Positions 7,782 through 15,858 of a stretch of DNA of 41,361 nt are shown in pieces (position 1 is the first letter of the stretch; each line of letters opens with the position of its first letter). This stretch comes from Lewinella cohaerens DSM 23179 (GTDB lineage: Bacteria > Bacteroidota > Bacteroidia > Chitinophagales > Saprospiraceae). Location of the stretch: NCBI RefSeq assembly GCF_000379805.1, contig NZ_KB903619.1, positions 148,982-190,342 on the forward strand, written 5' to 3'. The notes under the pieces are model-generated. The model was not told the DNA's origin and ran no database searches. It saw only the letters and a list, made by a program, of their open reading frames with translations. The position numbers and the translations under genes are program-made.

Positions 7782-8144
7782 ATGCATACGCTTGTCTTAG
7801 GCGCGACCACCAATCCTGGGCGAATTGCCTTTCAAGCCATCCATCGCCTCGTAGCGAAAGAATATCCAGTAAGTGCGGTTGGAATTCGAGAAGGTGAAGT
7901 GGCAGGTATCCCACTTCAGCAAGGTACTCCTCCTCTTGAGGAAGTACATACGGTAACCCTTTATTTAAACCCGAAGCGGCAGGAGCCCTATTATGATTAC
8001 ATTTTAGGGTTAAAACCCCAGCGAATTATTTTTAATCCGGGAACGGAAAATATTGAATTAATGGAAATGGCGAAAACAAAAGGTATAGAGGTAGAAATAG
8101 CCTGCACTTTGGTTATGCTAGCGACAGAAGAATATACTAAATAG
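7782..8144 (+). CDS. CoA-binding domain (Rossmann) protein
   Basis: A 120-residue protein of the CoA_binding_2 (YccU-like) family. It starts with a Rossmann-type strand and loop, LVLGATTNPGRIAFQAIHRL, and carries the family segments YPVSAVGIREGEVAGIPL, LYLNPKRQEPYYDYILGLKP and RIIFNPGTENIELMEMAKTKGIEV, ending in a conserved C-TLVML segment. Homologues bind CoA and are related to succinyl-CoA synthetase alpha; no enzymatic role is established. Single gene, convergent with the S24 regulator only 5 bases away. Confidence 0.85.
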   Translation: MHTLVLGATTNPGRIAFQAIHRLVAKEYPVSAVGIREGEVAGIPLQQGTPPLEEVHTVTLYLNPKRQEPYYDYILGLKPQRIIFNPGTENIELMEMAKTKGIEVEIACTLVMLATEEYTK

Positions 8145-8149
8145 CCTAT

Positions 8150-8989
8150 TTAGTCTCTGCGTTGATTTACTAATTGCGTGATGGTCGCATTAAGGTTTTC
8201 TATCAACCTTGATTGCTGTTGCATCGTTTTACGAAGTTCGAAGACCTCCTCTCTGACCAAGTTTTTAATATTTTGAGGAGAAGGAAGAAACGGACTAATC
8301 CGAGCTCTTACATACCATATTTCGCGGATGTCATTGAGCTTGATCGTCGTCCTCTCGTAGTATAAATTATCGGAGATCAGTTCCAATTGGCGGGACTCTT
8401 TCACGAGGTTGCTCACCCTCTGTACGAGCACATCAGCCCTGGTGATAATGACATAAACATAGTTGCTTTTGACACCGGTTTCCCACAAAGTAGGCTCTAA
8501 ATAACTACATACCACCTTGTCTCCCTCAAAGAGAGTTGGCTCCATACTGTCTCCAGCTACATCAAAAGAACGATGTGTTCCTACTTTGTATTTGTAGTCG
8601 GGTAATACATAGCTCGGTAGGTCCTGTATGAAGTTAGGGTCGGTGTGCTCAGCAGCATAACCAGCCTGAGCAGGAATAGGAACATGGACAATACGTTCAT
8701 CTTCGTTGACTGTAGTAACGATCGTCAGGGTTCTAAAGTCCTGATTTTCTTCCTCTGTCATAAACATTGGCCCATCTCCGGTAAAGAGATAAACAGGGTT
8801 GACTTTGTATTTGCTGATGGTTTTTTCCATAAGCGATACAGTGGCATCTCGTCGACCTTTCAATATTTCGCTTAAACTTTGAGGAAGATAATCCACAGAA
8901 AGTGCAAATTGCCTACTTGAACGCACCGTACCATCCGACTTCAGCTTGTCATGGCATTTGATGAAACGTTGTGTAACAATGTTGCTCAT
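8150..8989 (-). CDS. XRE/S24 LexA-like transcriptional regulator lacking the catalytic lysine
   Basis: A 279-residue protein. The N-terminal helix-turn-helix (about 1-60, SRQFALSVDYLPQSLSEILKGRRD) resembles repressors of the XRE type. The C-terminal S24/LexA-like fold (about 100-230) has the cleavage-type dipeptide A109-G110 (PAQAGYAA) and nucleophile S148 in GDSMEPTLFEGD. The catalytic lysine expected in the VVVKRV strand is glutamine (Q190, VLVQRV), so self-cleavage is doubtful. The last 35 residues form a coiled coil (LVREEVFELRKTMQQQSRLIENLNATITQL), probably for oligomerisation. Many Bacteroidota genomes carry several such regulators outside prophages; targets are unknown. A -7 TATATTTG lies about 72 bp upstream. 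Confidence 0.85.
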   Translation of the reverse strand: MSNIVTQRFIKCHDKLKSDGTVRSSRQFALSVDYLPQSLSEILKGRRDATVSLMEKTISKYKVNPVYLFTGDGPMFMTEEENQDFRTLTIVTTVNEDERIVHVPIPAQAGYAAEHTDPNFIQDLPSYVLPDYKYKVGTHRSFDVAGDSMEPTLFEGDKVVCSYLEPTLWETGVKSNYVYVIITRADVLVQRVSNLVKESRQLELISDNLYYERTTIKLNDIREIWYVRARISPFLPSPQNIKNLVREEVFELRKTMQQQSRLIENLNATITQLVNQRRD

Positions 8990-9060
8990 TCGAGAATTTG
9001 TAGCCCGCCTGAAGAATCAGTACGAAGAGTAGGACCATTGGCCCAGTGTCATATATAAAA

Positions 9061-9068
9061 CAAATATA
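9061..9068 (-). promoter_or_regulatory. Candidate -7 element TATATTTG for the S24 regulator
   Basis: Exact TAnnTTTG match on the minus strand; a TTG lies 22 bases further upstream (plus-strand CAA at 9091-9093), close to the usual 19-21. Confidence 0.5.
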
Positions 9069-9131
9069 GCAAGTTCTGTCAAAGCACCTGCAACAAAAAA
9101 GGTAATAATTAGCGAATTGCCATTTTTTTGC

Positions 9132-9890
9132 TTACATCGCATCCATTATCGCTAGAAAGTCGGCTGCATTCAAAGATGCCCCTCCTACTAAGCCTCCATC
9201 AACATCAGGCTGAGAGAACAATTCTTTGGCATTACCTGGCTTTACACTACCACCATAAAGGATAGATGTGGCATCAGCGACTTCCTCCCCGTATTGGTCT
9301 ACAACCAAAGAACGGATGAAGGCGTGCATTTCCTGAGCTTGATCAGGAGAAGCCGTTACGCCAGTACCAATGGCCCATACCGGTTCGTAAGCAATTACCA
9401 CTTTAGAAAAGTCTGTTGCACTAAGGTCAAAAAGGCCTTCTTTTACTTGCTGGGCTACTAACTTTTCGTGATCACCAGCTTCCCGAACAGGCAGTTTTTC
9501 ACCGCAACAGAAAATAGGTAGCATACCATCTGCTAAAGTTTTTTTGACTTTGGCGTTGATTAGCTGGTTGCTTTCCTCAAAATAATCTCTACGCTCACTA
9601 TGACCAAGGATTACATAATCACAGCCTACAGAGCGCAGCATACCTGTTGAAATCTCACCCGTATATGCCCCACCCTCTTCTTGGTGACAATTTTGCGCGG
9701 CTAGATGGAGGTTATTGATATCACTAATAATGTGAGACACTCCTTTTAAGTGGATATAAGGGGCTCCTAAAATGGCAAGGGTTTCAGAAGGCTTGAGTTT
9801 CGCCACGATCTCACGGGCAAGCGTGCGCCCTTCTTCGTAGTTCTTGTTCATTTTCCAATTGCCAGCAACTATATTTTTACGGTGACTCAT
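9132..9890 (-). CDS. tpiA: Triosephosphate isomerase
   Basis: A 252-residue protein of normal length. It interconverts dihydroxyacetone phosphate and glyceraldehyde 3-phosphate in cytoplasmic glycolysis/gluconeogenesis. Catalytic residues are visible: N11 and K13 in AGNWKMN, the histidine in ILGHSERR, the glutamate in AYEPVWAIGTG (flexible loop 6), and the phosphate-binding ILYGGSVKPGN and GGLVGGASL. The start at 9890 (MSHRKNIVAGNWKMN) fits the family. It is the last gene of the leftward group ftsE, small membrane protein, tpiA, with 63 bases to its upstream neighbour. Confidence 0.97.
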   Translation of the reverse strand: MSHRKNIVAGNWKMNKNYEEGRTLAREIVAKLKPSETLAILGAPYIHLKGVSHIISDINNLHLAAQNCHQEEGGAYTGEISTGMLRSVGCDYVILGHSERRDYFEESNQLINAKVKKTLADGMLPIFCCGEKLPVREAGDHEKLVAQQVKEGLFDLSATDFSKVVIAYEPVWAIGTGVTASPDQAQEMHAFIRSLVVDQYGEEVADATSILYGGSVKPGNAKELFSQPDVDGGLVGGASLNAADFLAIMDAM

Positions 9891-9953
9891 TTGTTTCTTG
9901 TTTTTAATGTTAGTGACAAAAATACACTAAGTAGAGCGATTATCCCTTCTTCC

Positions 9954-10550
9954 TTACAAATTCTTTGCGGTACCTGCCATTTGCCGTTTTTTATCCGCCC
10001 TGGATTCAATCCAGAAAGCAAAGCCAATTCCTCCGGCCACAAACAGGAGATTCCAATACCAGGCAAGGGGCTCGCGCCCTACTTCGATATAGTTTACTGT
10101 TTCAGATAATTCGTATTTATTAGCCGCCAACATGTGCGCTTTGTTTTTCTGGCGCTGCATTTCTCTAACTACTCCTAGTACATTGCCATGTAAACGTGGC
10201 GCACAAGTGTTCTCAATGTCGCAATCAAGAGAGAATTCTTTGGTCCACCCAATAAACTGGGGTTGCACCTTTTCTCCTGCATCGGCGGCTGCCATTTGTT
10301 TCTCACTAAGCAAAGGAAATATAAGTATTGCCTTATCTGCTCCTGTGCGTGGAGGAACCACTATATAGTCGCCACTTTTCCAAGCTCCCGTCAACTCTAC
10401 AAAATCTGCGTCTCCTATACCTTTTTCCAGGGCTTCATCCATGGTAAAGGTTCTCAGTTTATGCGTTCCGAAAAACTGAGAAATAAGACTATTACAGCCG
10501 TTGATAAAAAACACAATGCAAAAGAGCATCGCGATTAATCTAAACCACAT
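9954..10550 (-). CDS. Hypothetical membrane protein (198 aa)
   Basis: No family recognised. An N-terminal hydrophobic segment (MWFRLIAMLFCIVFFINGC) is a signal anchor or signal peptide; the INGC sequence is a poor lipobox. The middle (about 30-155) is soluble and probably extracytoplasmic (FVELTGAWKSGDYIVVPPRTG). A second transmembrane segment lies near the C-terminus (WYWNLLFVAGGIGFAFWI), followed by a basic tail. It begins 15 bases after ftsE and ends 63 bases before tpiA, so co-transcription with both is likely, but the neighbours do not reveal a role. Confidence 0.7.
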   Translation of the reverse strand: MWFRLIAMLFCIVFFINGCNSLISQFFGTHKLRTFTMDEALEKGIGDADFVELTGAWKSGDYIVVPPRTGADKAILIFPLLSEKQMAAADAGEKVQPQFIGWTKEFSLDCDIENTCAPRLHGNVLGVVREMQRQKNKAHMLAANKYELSETVNYIEVGREPLAWYWNLLFVAGGIGFAFWIESRADKKRQMAGTAKNL

Positions 10551-10565
10551 AAGCTTAATGTATTT

Positions 10566-11258
10566 CTAAACAATAATGTCTTCATCACTTACCACTCGTT
10601 GCTGAAAACAACGCACGATACGGGCTGGGAAATTCTCCAGAATCCGATAATCATGGGTAGCAAACAATACAGCGGTGTTGTGTTTGTTGGCTAGTTGTCG
10701 TAAGAGCAACAATATTTCGTCACTGGTTTCAGGGTCCAGATTACCTGTAGGCTCATCTGCCAGAATCACTTCAGGGTCGTTTAGTAAAGCCCTTGCAATC
10801 GCAACCCTTTGTTGTTCTCCTCCTGAAAGATGGAAAGGCATTTTATCCTCCATCCCATAGAGGCCAACCTGTTCAAGCATCAGCTGGATACGACTGCTTC
10901 GTTCGTCTGCTTTCAACCAGCCTGTTGCCCGTAGCACAAAGTCGAGATTGTCTCTGATACTTCTATCGGTTAAAAGATTGAAGTCTTGAAAAACAATTCC
11001 CAACTTCCGGCGTAAAATCGGAATGGAATGCCGGTCAAGCGTTGCCAGGGAAATGTCGGTTACTTTGGCATGTCCATCTTGCAGTGGCAGTGCCCCATAA
11101 AGTGTTTTTAACAGGCTGGATTTGCCGCTTCCGGTTTTACCAATCAGGTAAACAAATTCTCCTTTGGAAATCCGCAGATTGACTCCTTCCAATACCAGTT
11201 GTGTACCCTGCTGGATATTAATTTGCCGTAAATCTACTACCAAATTTGTGGTGGACAT
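10566..11258 (-). CDS. ftsE: ABC transporter ATP-binding protein, FtsE type
   Basis: A 230-residue single ATPase domain with Walker A GKTGSGKS (40-47), Q-loop [12 protein letters not shown], signature [16 protein letters not shown], Walker [13 protein letters not shown] and the switch histidine in FATHDY. The DEPTGNLDP and DFNLL sequences are characteristic of FtsE and its MacB/LolD relatives. FtsE with FtsX controls cell-wall hydrolases during division. No ftsX lies next to it here; in Bacteroidota the two are often separated, so the symbol is likely rather than certain. LolD-type is the main alternative. Length is right for FtsE. Confidence 0.78.
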   Translation of the reverse strand: MSTTNLVVDLRQINIQQGTQLVLEGVNLRISKGEFVYLIGKTGSGKSSLLKTLYGALPLQDGHAKVTDISLATLDRHSIPILRRKLGIVFQDFNLLTDRSIRDNLDFVLRATGWLKADERSSRIQLMLEQVGLYGMEDKMPFHLSGGEQQRVAIARALLNDPEVILADEPTGNLDPETSDEILLLLRQLANKHNTAVLFATHDYRILENFPARIVRCFQQRVVSDEDIIV

Positions 11259-11304
11259 GATAACAACTTAAAGTAAAGGGGATCAAATTACTCACAATGG
11301 TATA

Positions 11305-11352
11305 AAAAAAATCGGGAACGATAAAACCTTCGTTTCATCCTTCCCGATTTTT
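11305..11352 (-). terminator. Hairpin terminator between ilvE and ftsE
   Basis: AAAATCGGGAA pairs with TTCCCGATTTT across a 23-base loop, itself with a small AACGA/TCGTT stem. On the minus strand the stem ends in a T run, as expected for a terminator after ilvE. Confidence 0.65.
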
Positions 11353-11361
11353 AATGCTTAT

Positions 11362-11416
11362 TCTAGACTTCGCCAACCCTAAATTTTCACAAATCTAGTA
11401 TTGCCGAAGTCTATAT
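11362..11416. repeat. Compact palindromic repeat related to the 3978-4140 element
   Basis: TAGACTTCGCCAA and TTGCCGAAGTCTA form the ends (12 of 13 pairs) around CCTAAATTTTCACAAATCTAGTA. The ACTTCGCCAACCCTA and CACAAATCTAG blocks are shared with the arms of the element at 3978-4140, so both belong to one repeat family. It lies directly after ilvE. Confidence 0.6.
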
Positions 11417-11431
11417 CAGCAGGGCTGACAT

Positions 11432-12508
11432 TTATACTTCAGTAACCTGCTTTACAGGTACTATCCAATTGTGAGTGTCAGCAATACGGCCAGAACGAAG
11501 TCCGTCAATGTAATCTTTCAGCATTACGCCGATTTTACGATCCTCTACCGGTGGTAAAGTCATACGAAAATCGCCATAAGCAATCTCTGCAACATGAGAA
11601 ACGACAGCAGCAGTACCAGCGCCAAAGGCTTCCTGCAAAGTACCAGCTTTGTAAGCTTCAACCACTTCGTCAATGGTTAATGGACGCTCTTCGAAAGGAA
11701 TGTTTTTCTCAGCGAGAATCTTCAAGAAACTATCGCGGGTGATACCTTTTAGAATAGCACCGTCAGTGGCAGGCGTGACAACCTTTCCGTCAATAACGAA
11801 GAAGATATTCATGGTACCTACTTCCTGGATGTGCTTCATCTCTGGGCCACCCATCCAAACAACTTGGTCGAAACCTTGCTCTTGTGCAAGGTGTGCTGGC
11901 AACAAACTACCAGCGTAGTTACCGGCAGCTTTTGCTTCCCCCGTACCACCTGGTACCGCACGTACATAATGTTGTTCTACTTTCAAACTTACGGGCTTAG
12001 CGTAGTAAGGACCTACGGGGCCTGTGAAGATCACAAATTTGTATGTAGTTGATGGTTTAACACCAATAAACTCATCGGTTGCAAACATGTAAGGACGCAC
12101 ATAAAGGGCACTGCCCTCTTGTGGTGGAATCCATGCAGCATCCACATCGATCAGGCGGTGGAGTGCTTCAACGAATACATCTTCAGGAAAATCGGGCATC
12201 ATCATGCGTTGCGCAGAACGATTAATGCGCTGTGCATGCATTTCAGGGCGAAGCAATAACGGTTCACCATTTTTTCCTTTTGAGGCTTTCATCCCTTCAA
12301 AAATAGCTTGTCCGTAATGGAGTGCCATCGAAGCCGGATGCATTGAAAAGTTTCCAAAAGGAATAATACGGTAATCATGCCATTCGCCGTCGCGGTAATC
12401 CGCAACAAACATATGATCAGAAAAAACCCGTCCAAAAGGAATATTAGCAAAATCTACTTCTGCTACCTTGCTTTCCTGTACCTTAGTGACTTGGATGTTA
12501 TGCTTCAT
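11432..12508 (-). CDS. ilvE: Branched-chain amino acid aminotransferase
   Basis: A 358-residue fold type IV PLP aminotransferase of the larger BCAT (type II, eukaryote-like) subgroup. Landmarks: FGNFSMHPASMALHYGQAIFEGMKA, LLLRPEMHAQRINRSAQRMMMP, YVRPYMFATDEFIGVKPS, the PLP lysine in GGTGEAKAAGNYAGSLLPA, WMGGPEMKHIQEVGTMNIFF, GILKGITRDSFL-like cofactor segment, and EAFGAGTAAVVSHVAEI. It transfers the amino group between glutamate and the keto acids of Leu, Ile and Val in the cytoplasm. Single gene with its own promoter (TTG-N20-TATTTTTG) and terminator. Confidence 0.95.
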   Translation of the reverse strand: MKHNIQVTKVQESKVAEVDFANIPFGRVFSDHMFVADYRDGEWHDYRIIPFGNFSMHPASMALHYGQAIFEGMKASKGKNGEPLLLRPEMHAQRINRSAQRMMMPDFPEDVFVEALHRLIDVDAAWIPPQEGSALYVRPYMFATDEFIGVKPSTTYKFVIFTGPVGPYYAKPVSLKVEQHYVRAVPGGTGEAKAAGNYAGSLLPAHLAQEQGFDQVVWMGGPEMKHIQEVGTMNIFFVIDGKVVTPATDGAILKGITRDSFLKILAEKNIPFEERPLTIDEVVEAYKAGTLQEAFGAGTAAVVSHVAEIAYGDFRMTLPPVEDRKIGVMLKDYIDGLRSGRIADTHNWIVPVKQVTEV

Positions 12509-12526
12509 TAGACAAATTATTTTTTA

Positions 12527-12557
12527 CAAAAATACTGGATTATTCTAAATTACACAA
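12527..12557 (-). promoter_or_regulatory. Promoter of ilvE: TTG-N20-TATTTTTG
   Basis: On the minus strand a TTG (plus CAA at 12555-12557) and a -7 TATTTTTG (12527-12534) are 20 bases apart, matching the Bacteroidota housekeeping promoter, 19 bases upstream of the ATG. Confidence 0.6.
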
Positions 12558-12616
12558 GCAAAACAATCTCGTTTAAAATATTGTTCTAAAATAAAACCAA
12601 AAACATATTTTTAATT

Positions 12617-13072
12617 TTGAGTAGTAATTATTTTGATTTTCGATTGTTTCGTTTTTCAGAGCCCGAAAAGGCCGCCTTGGTATGGCAGGGCACTGGAAAG
12701 AGTGGGATATTAATTATTTACAACCATTCTGAACTGGCAGCTGAAGATCGAACCTTTCTCGAAAACATCCTTAAAGCTGTTAAACTTAGTCCTGTAGCGG
12801 ATCATGTTTTCCTATTGGGATGCCCGCCTGGAGAGCATTGGCCTTTGAGTTCTATATGTAGGGATCACGCTATTACCACTGTGTATATTTTCGGCACCCC
12901 TCCTGCTCAGCTAGGTATTCGGGCAGAGCTACCACTTTATTCTTTTACTCGCCTTGGTGACTTATCTTTGCTGCGCGCTCATGCATTGAACACGATCCGT
13001 GAAGAGCGGGAACAAAATAAAAACGAAAAAGCCGGTTTACTCTGGCAGGCTCTCAAAGCTAAATATCTGTAA
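12617..13072 (+). CDS. Hypothetical protein (151 aa), first gene of the rdgB-recQ run
   Basis: No family recognised. The start is a TTG (LSSNYFDFRLF, read as Met); no ATG lies in the N-terminal part. The sequence looks like a small alpha/beta protein: strands GILIIYNHSEL, HVFLLGCPP and TTVYIFGTPPAQLGI, with a charged C-terminal helix (NTIREEREQNKNEKAGLLWQALKAKYL). Six bases separate it from rdgB, so the two are surely co-transcribed. A nucleotide-pool or replication role would fit the neighbour but is speculation. No signal peptide: cytoplasmic. Confidence 0.7.
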   Translation: MSSNYFDFRLFRFSEPEKAALVWQGTGKSGILIIYNHSELAAEDRTFLENILKAVKLSPVADHVFLLGCPPGEHWPLSSICRDHAITTVYIFGTPPAQLGIRAELPLYSFTRLGDLSLLRAHALNTIREEREQNKNEKAGLLWQALKAKYL

Positions 13073-13078
13073 GCATTC

Positions 13079-13669
13079 ATGGAAACTATTGTCTTTGCCA
13101 CTAACAATCCAAACAAGATTAGAGAAGTTCAGCAATTGCTGGGCAGTAATTATCAATTCCTAAGTCTGGAAGAAGTAGGCTGCCAGGAAGAATTGCCAGA
13201 GACGAGCCCTACGCTCGAAGGTAATGCACTGGAAAAAGCACGCTACCTTTTGCAAAATTATCATCAGGATTGTTTCTCGGAAGATACAGGCCTGGAAGTA
13301 GAAGCACTCGATGGTGCACCTGGCGTTATTACGGCAAGGTATGCTGGTGCTGAACGTGACCCTGATTTAAATATGCAAAAATTACTCCGAGAATTGGCGC
13401 CATTCCCTAATCGGAAGGCACGTTTTCGTACGGTTATAGCGCTTTTGCTAAAAGGGGAAGAATATCTTTTCGAGGGAATCGTAGAAGGAGAAATAAGTAC
13501 AGAATTACAGGGAGAAGATGGTTTTGGCTATGACCCTGTATTTATGCCGGAAGGCCAAAGTCGAACGTTTGCCCAAATGAGTAAAGCAGAGAAGAACGCG
13601 ATCAGCCACCGTGGGCGGGCGATTGCCAAATTGCAGGCTTTTTTGGAAAAACAAGCGGACCATGGCTAA
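13079..13669 (+). CDS. rdgB: XTP/dITP diphosphatase (RdgB/HAM1 family)
   Basis: A 196-residue house-cleaning NTP pyrophosphatase that hydrolyses non-canonical purine triphosphates (dITP, XTP) to monophosphates. Motifs: substrate loop ATNNPNKIREVQQLL (about 6-20), the acidic SEDTGLEVEALDGAPGVITARYAG (about 69-92; most homologues read DDSGL), FGYDPVF and the C-terminal SHRGRAI. Length is normal. The aspartate of the metal/catalytic site is kept (SEDTGL). It overlaps the next gene by 8 bases (ATG at 13662 inside its last codons), so translation is likely coupled. Confidence 0.95.
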   Translation: METIVFATNNPNKIREVQQLLGSNYQFLSLEEVGCQEELPETSPTLEGNALEKARYLLQNYHQDCFSEDTGLEVEALDGAPGVITARYAGAERDPDLNMQKLLRELAPFPNRKARFRTVIALLLKGEEYLFEGIVEGEISTELQGEDGFGYDPVFMPEGQSRTFAQMSKAEKNAISHRGRAIAKLQAFLEKQADHG

Positions 13670-14597
13670 AAATCGACTATGGGTTCTTCTTTTCGGGTTA
13701 GCTGTTGTCGCGTACGGTGGAAGTCAGTACTTTCAGCAACAACGCAGTAATCGTTTTCATTCTGTATTGATGGATTTCCTGCCTAAGGACGTTGTGAAAA
13801 TTGATATCCACAAAGAAGAAAGCCCTCCATTTAGTATCATTCGCTACGAAAACCGATGGTTGCTAAGCCAACAGAATGTGAATGAAGCAGCATCAACAGA
13901 AGCCGTAGAAGACTTACTGAGACGATTGCGCGACATCAGAACATCTGCCCTTGTAAGCCAGCAGCAAAGCGATTGGGAAGACTTTGGTCTAGGCCCTAAG
14001 CAAGGCATACTGTTGTGCTTACATTTTGAAGAAGAAGCAAAAAGTTGTGTAAGGATCGGTCGCTATGCGTACTCCAAAGAAGACAAAGAAGTACAAGCGT
14101 ATACGCGCTTAGAAAAGCAAAAAGAGGTTTTTACAATTAATGGTTTGGCTTTGAGTATGTTTAGTGGAGAATTATCAGCCTTTCGGCACAATCAGTTACT
14201 TAGCGGTGAAGGAAGGGCAGACAGCCTATATTTTGTCTCTGCTGCGAATGCCTTAAAAGCGATCCACACGGATCAAAACCAGATACTTGTGAATGGTCAA
14301 GTGGCAGGTGATAGCTTATTGTGGGTGAATTACCTCCAAGAATTAAATGACCTAAAGGGCGATGAATTTGCCGATGACATTAATGAGTTGAGTATTGATT
14401 CACTCAGGTTTTGGCAACTTACGGTTTATCAGGGCAATGATTCATTGGTTTTAAATTGTTATAGAGACACGACCAGAGAGCTACCCTATCTGCTCCACTC
14501 TCCGCAATTTCGGAGTACCTGGATCAGTAGTGATAGCACAGGCCTGCATGCTCAACTTATTCAACCCTGGCAAAAATGGATCAACAATCATGACTGA
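13662..14597 (+). CDS. DUF4340-like membrane-anchored protein
   Basis: Start chosen at 13662 (MAKNRLWVLLFGLAVVAYGG), overlapping rdgB by 8 bases; the longer frame from 13611 has no family support. This gives 311 residues: one N-terminal transmembrane helix (about 5-22) and a large extracytoplasmic part. The segments VVKIDIHKEESPPFSIIRYENRWLLSQQ, A.TEAVEDLLRRLRDIRTSALVS and WEDFGLG match the layout of DUF4340 domains, where short beta-alpha repeats follow this pattern. Function unknown; in some bacteria DUF4340 proteins accompany Gld-type ABC transporters. The stop overlaps the next start by 8 bases. Confidence 0.72.
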   Translation: MAKNRLWVLLFGLAVVAYGGSQYFQQQRSNRFHSVLMDFLPKDVVKIDIHKEESPPFSIIRYENRWLLSQQNVNEAASTEAVEDLLRRLRDIRTSALVSQQQSDWEDFGLGPKQGILLCLHFEEEAKSCVRIGRYAYSKEDKEVQAYTRLEKQKEVFTINGLALSMFSGELSAFRHNQLLSGEGRADSLYFVSAANALKAIHTDQNQILVNGQVAGDSLLWVNYLQELNDLKGDEFADDINELSIDSLRFWQLTVYQGNDSLVLNCYRDTTRELPYLLHSPQFRSTWISSDSTGLHAQLIQPWQKWINNHD

Positions 14598-15063
14598 AAT
14601 ACTTTATAAATACACTCCTACTTCAGATGACCAATTCTATTTATGGTTGGGTATTGTCCTAGCCTTTGTTGGATTTGGTACTGCCTATTTTTTACTAAAA
14701 AAACCAGCCGTAGGTCGCGCATATACAGGAAATAGTATCATTGCGATGTTGGCCTTTTTTGTTGGAATGATGGCGGTAGGCACTGCTTTTTTTAGTGGTT
14801 GGAGCCTCCGGAAACAGGGAAAGGTCGAGATTTATCAAGAAGGAATACAATTTGGAGCTACTGAAATTCCCTATGCTGAAATCAGGAAGATTTATGTTAA
14901 ACAGGACAAAAGTGCTTCTGTTTTCCAGGCACAAGGTGCTACCACGACCATCAACTACCTGGTCATAGAGCAAGAGGGAGGTAAAGTTCATGCCATCTCA
15001 GAGGAGTATTTTCCTATCGGAGAGATCATGACCAGAATCAAAGAGATAACCAAAAAAGAATAA
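14590..15063 (+). CDS. Two-TM membrane protein (157 aa)
   Basis: Start at 14590 (MTEILYKYTPTSDDQFY), overlapping the DUF4340 stop by 8 bases; the frame extending to 14530 lies within the upstream gene. Two transmembrane helices (about 16-36 and 48-69) precede a cytoplasmic or periplasmic domain (KVEIYQEGIQFGATEIPYAEIRKIYVKQDK) that resembles a small PH-like beta-barrel as in bPH2/YdbT-type proteins. Function not known. The position in the operon suggests co-expression with the DUF4340 protein. Confidence 0.68.
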   Translation: MTEILYKYTPTSDDQFYLWLGIVLAFVGFGTAYFLLKKPAVGRAYTGNSIIAMLAFFVGMMAVGTAFFSGWSLRKQGKVEIYQEGIQFGATEIPYAEIRKIYVKQDKSASVFQAQGATTTINYLVIEQEGGKVHAISEEYFPIGEIMTRIKEITKKE

Positions 15064-15072
15064 GCTGGATAA

Positions 15073-15843
15073 ATGAACTTACTGCAAAGCATTTTAGAGT
15101 CGAAGTGGCTGGAGCGCAGCAAACGACAATTAGGGAAATTGACCGGCTTGCATATTAAGGTTAAACGATTTACTGCTTCGGCAAGTGAGCCGAAACGGGT
15201 TGCAATGTTGTTAAAGGATCAAGGAATTGATCTGGTTATAGACATTGGTGCCAATACAGGGCAGTTTGCCGAGTCTCTGTACGATTTTGGTTACCGTGGA
15301 CGTACCATCTCCTTCGAGCCCGTGCCCGATGCTCATAGGGAAATTAGCGCAAGGTCTGCAGCCTACCCACAGTGGACAGTCGCCGAAAGGATGGCCATTG
15401 GTGAAAAGGACGGCGAAATAGAATTTCATATAACGGACGATACTAAATTCAGTTCCGTACTCCCTATTGAGGACAGCTATTCTGCGCACAACACTAAATC
15501 TGCGATTGTCAAAAAGGAGTTATTGCCCATTCATCAATTGGATAGCGTAATTGACAAGTATGCTCCGGATTGGGAACAAACGACTATTCTTTTGAAGATC
15601 GACACCCAGGGTTATGAACAGCAGGTAATTAGTGGTGCTGCTAAAGTAATGGCTAAAGCAAAGGGATTGAAAATAGAAATTCCTGTTTATAAAATTTACC
15701 AACATGCTCAATTAGGATTTTATGAAACCCTCAGGTTTGTTGAGCAAGAAGGTTTCCAGCCTTTTAGTTTCCATGTAGAAGGCGTCGATTTGCCTACTGG
15801 CCGCGTTAATACAATGGATGGCCTATTTTTTAGAACAAAATAA
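15073..15843 (+). CDS. FkbM-family SAM-dependent methyltransferase
   Basis: A 256-residue protein. The SAM-binding motif I is VIDIGANTGQFAESL (about 55-69), followed by the acidic motif II SFEPVPDAHREI, a GEKDGEIEFHI strand and LLKIDTQGYEQQVISGA, all typical of Methyltransf_21/FkbM domains. Members methylate hydroxyl groups of sugars or polyketides; close bacterial relatives often belong to surface polysaccharide clusters. No glycosyltransferase is nearby here, so the substrate is open. It starts 9 bases after the upstream gene and ends 15 bases before the next one. Confidence 0.88.
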   Translation: MNLLQSILESKWLERSKRQLGKLTGLHIKVKRFTASASEPKRVAMLLKDQGIDLVIDIGANTGQFAESLYDFGYRGRTISFEPVPDAHREISARSAAYPQWTVAERMAIGEKDGEIEFHITDDTKFSSVLPIEDSYSAHNTKSAIVKKELLPIHQLDSVIDKYAPDWEQTTILLKIDTQGYEQQVISGAAKVMAKAKGLKIEIPVYKIYQHAQLGFYETLRFVEQEGFQPFSFHVEGVDLPTGRVNTMDGLFFRTK

Positions 15844-15858
15844 CACCGAAGTTACCTG

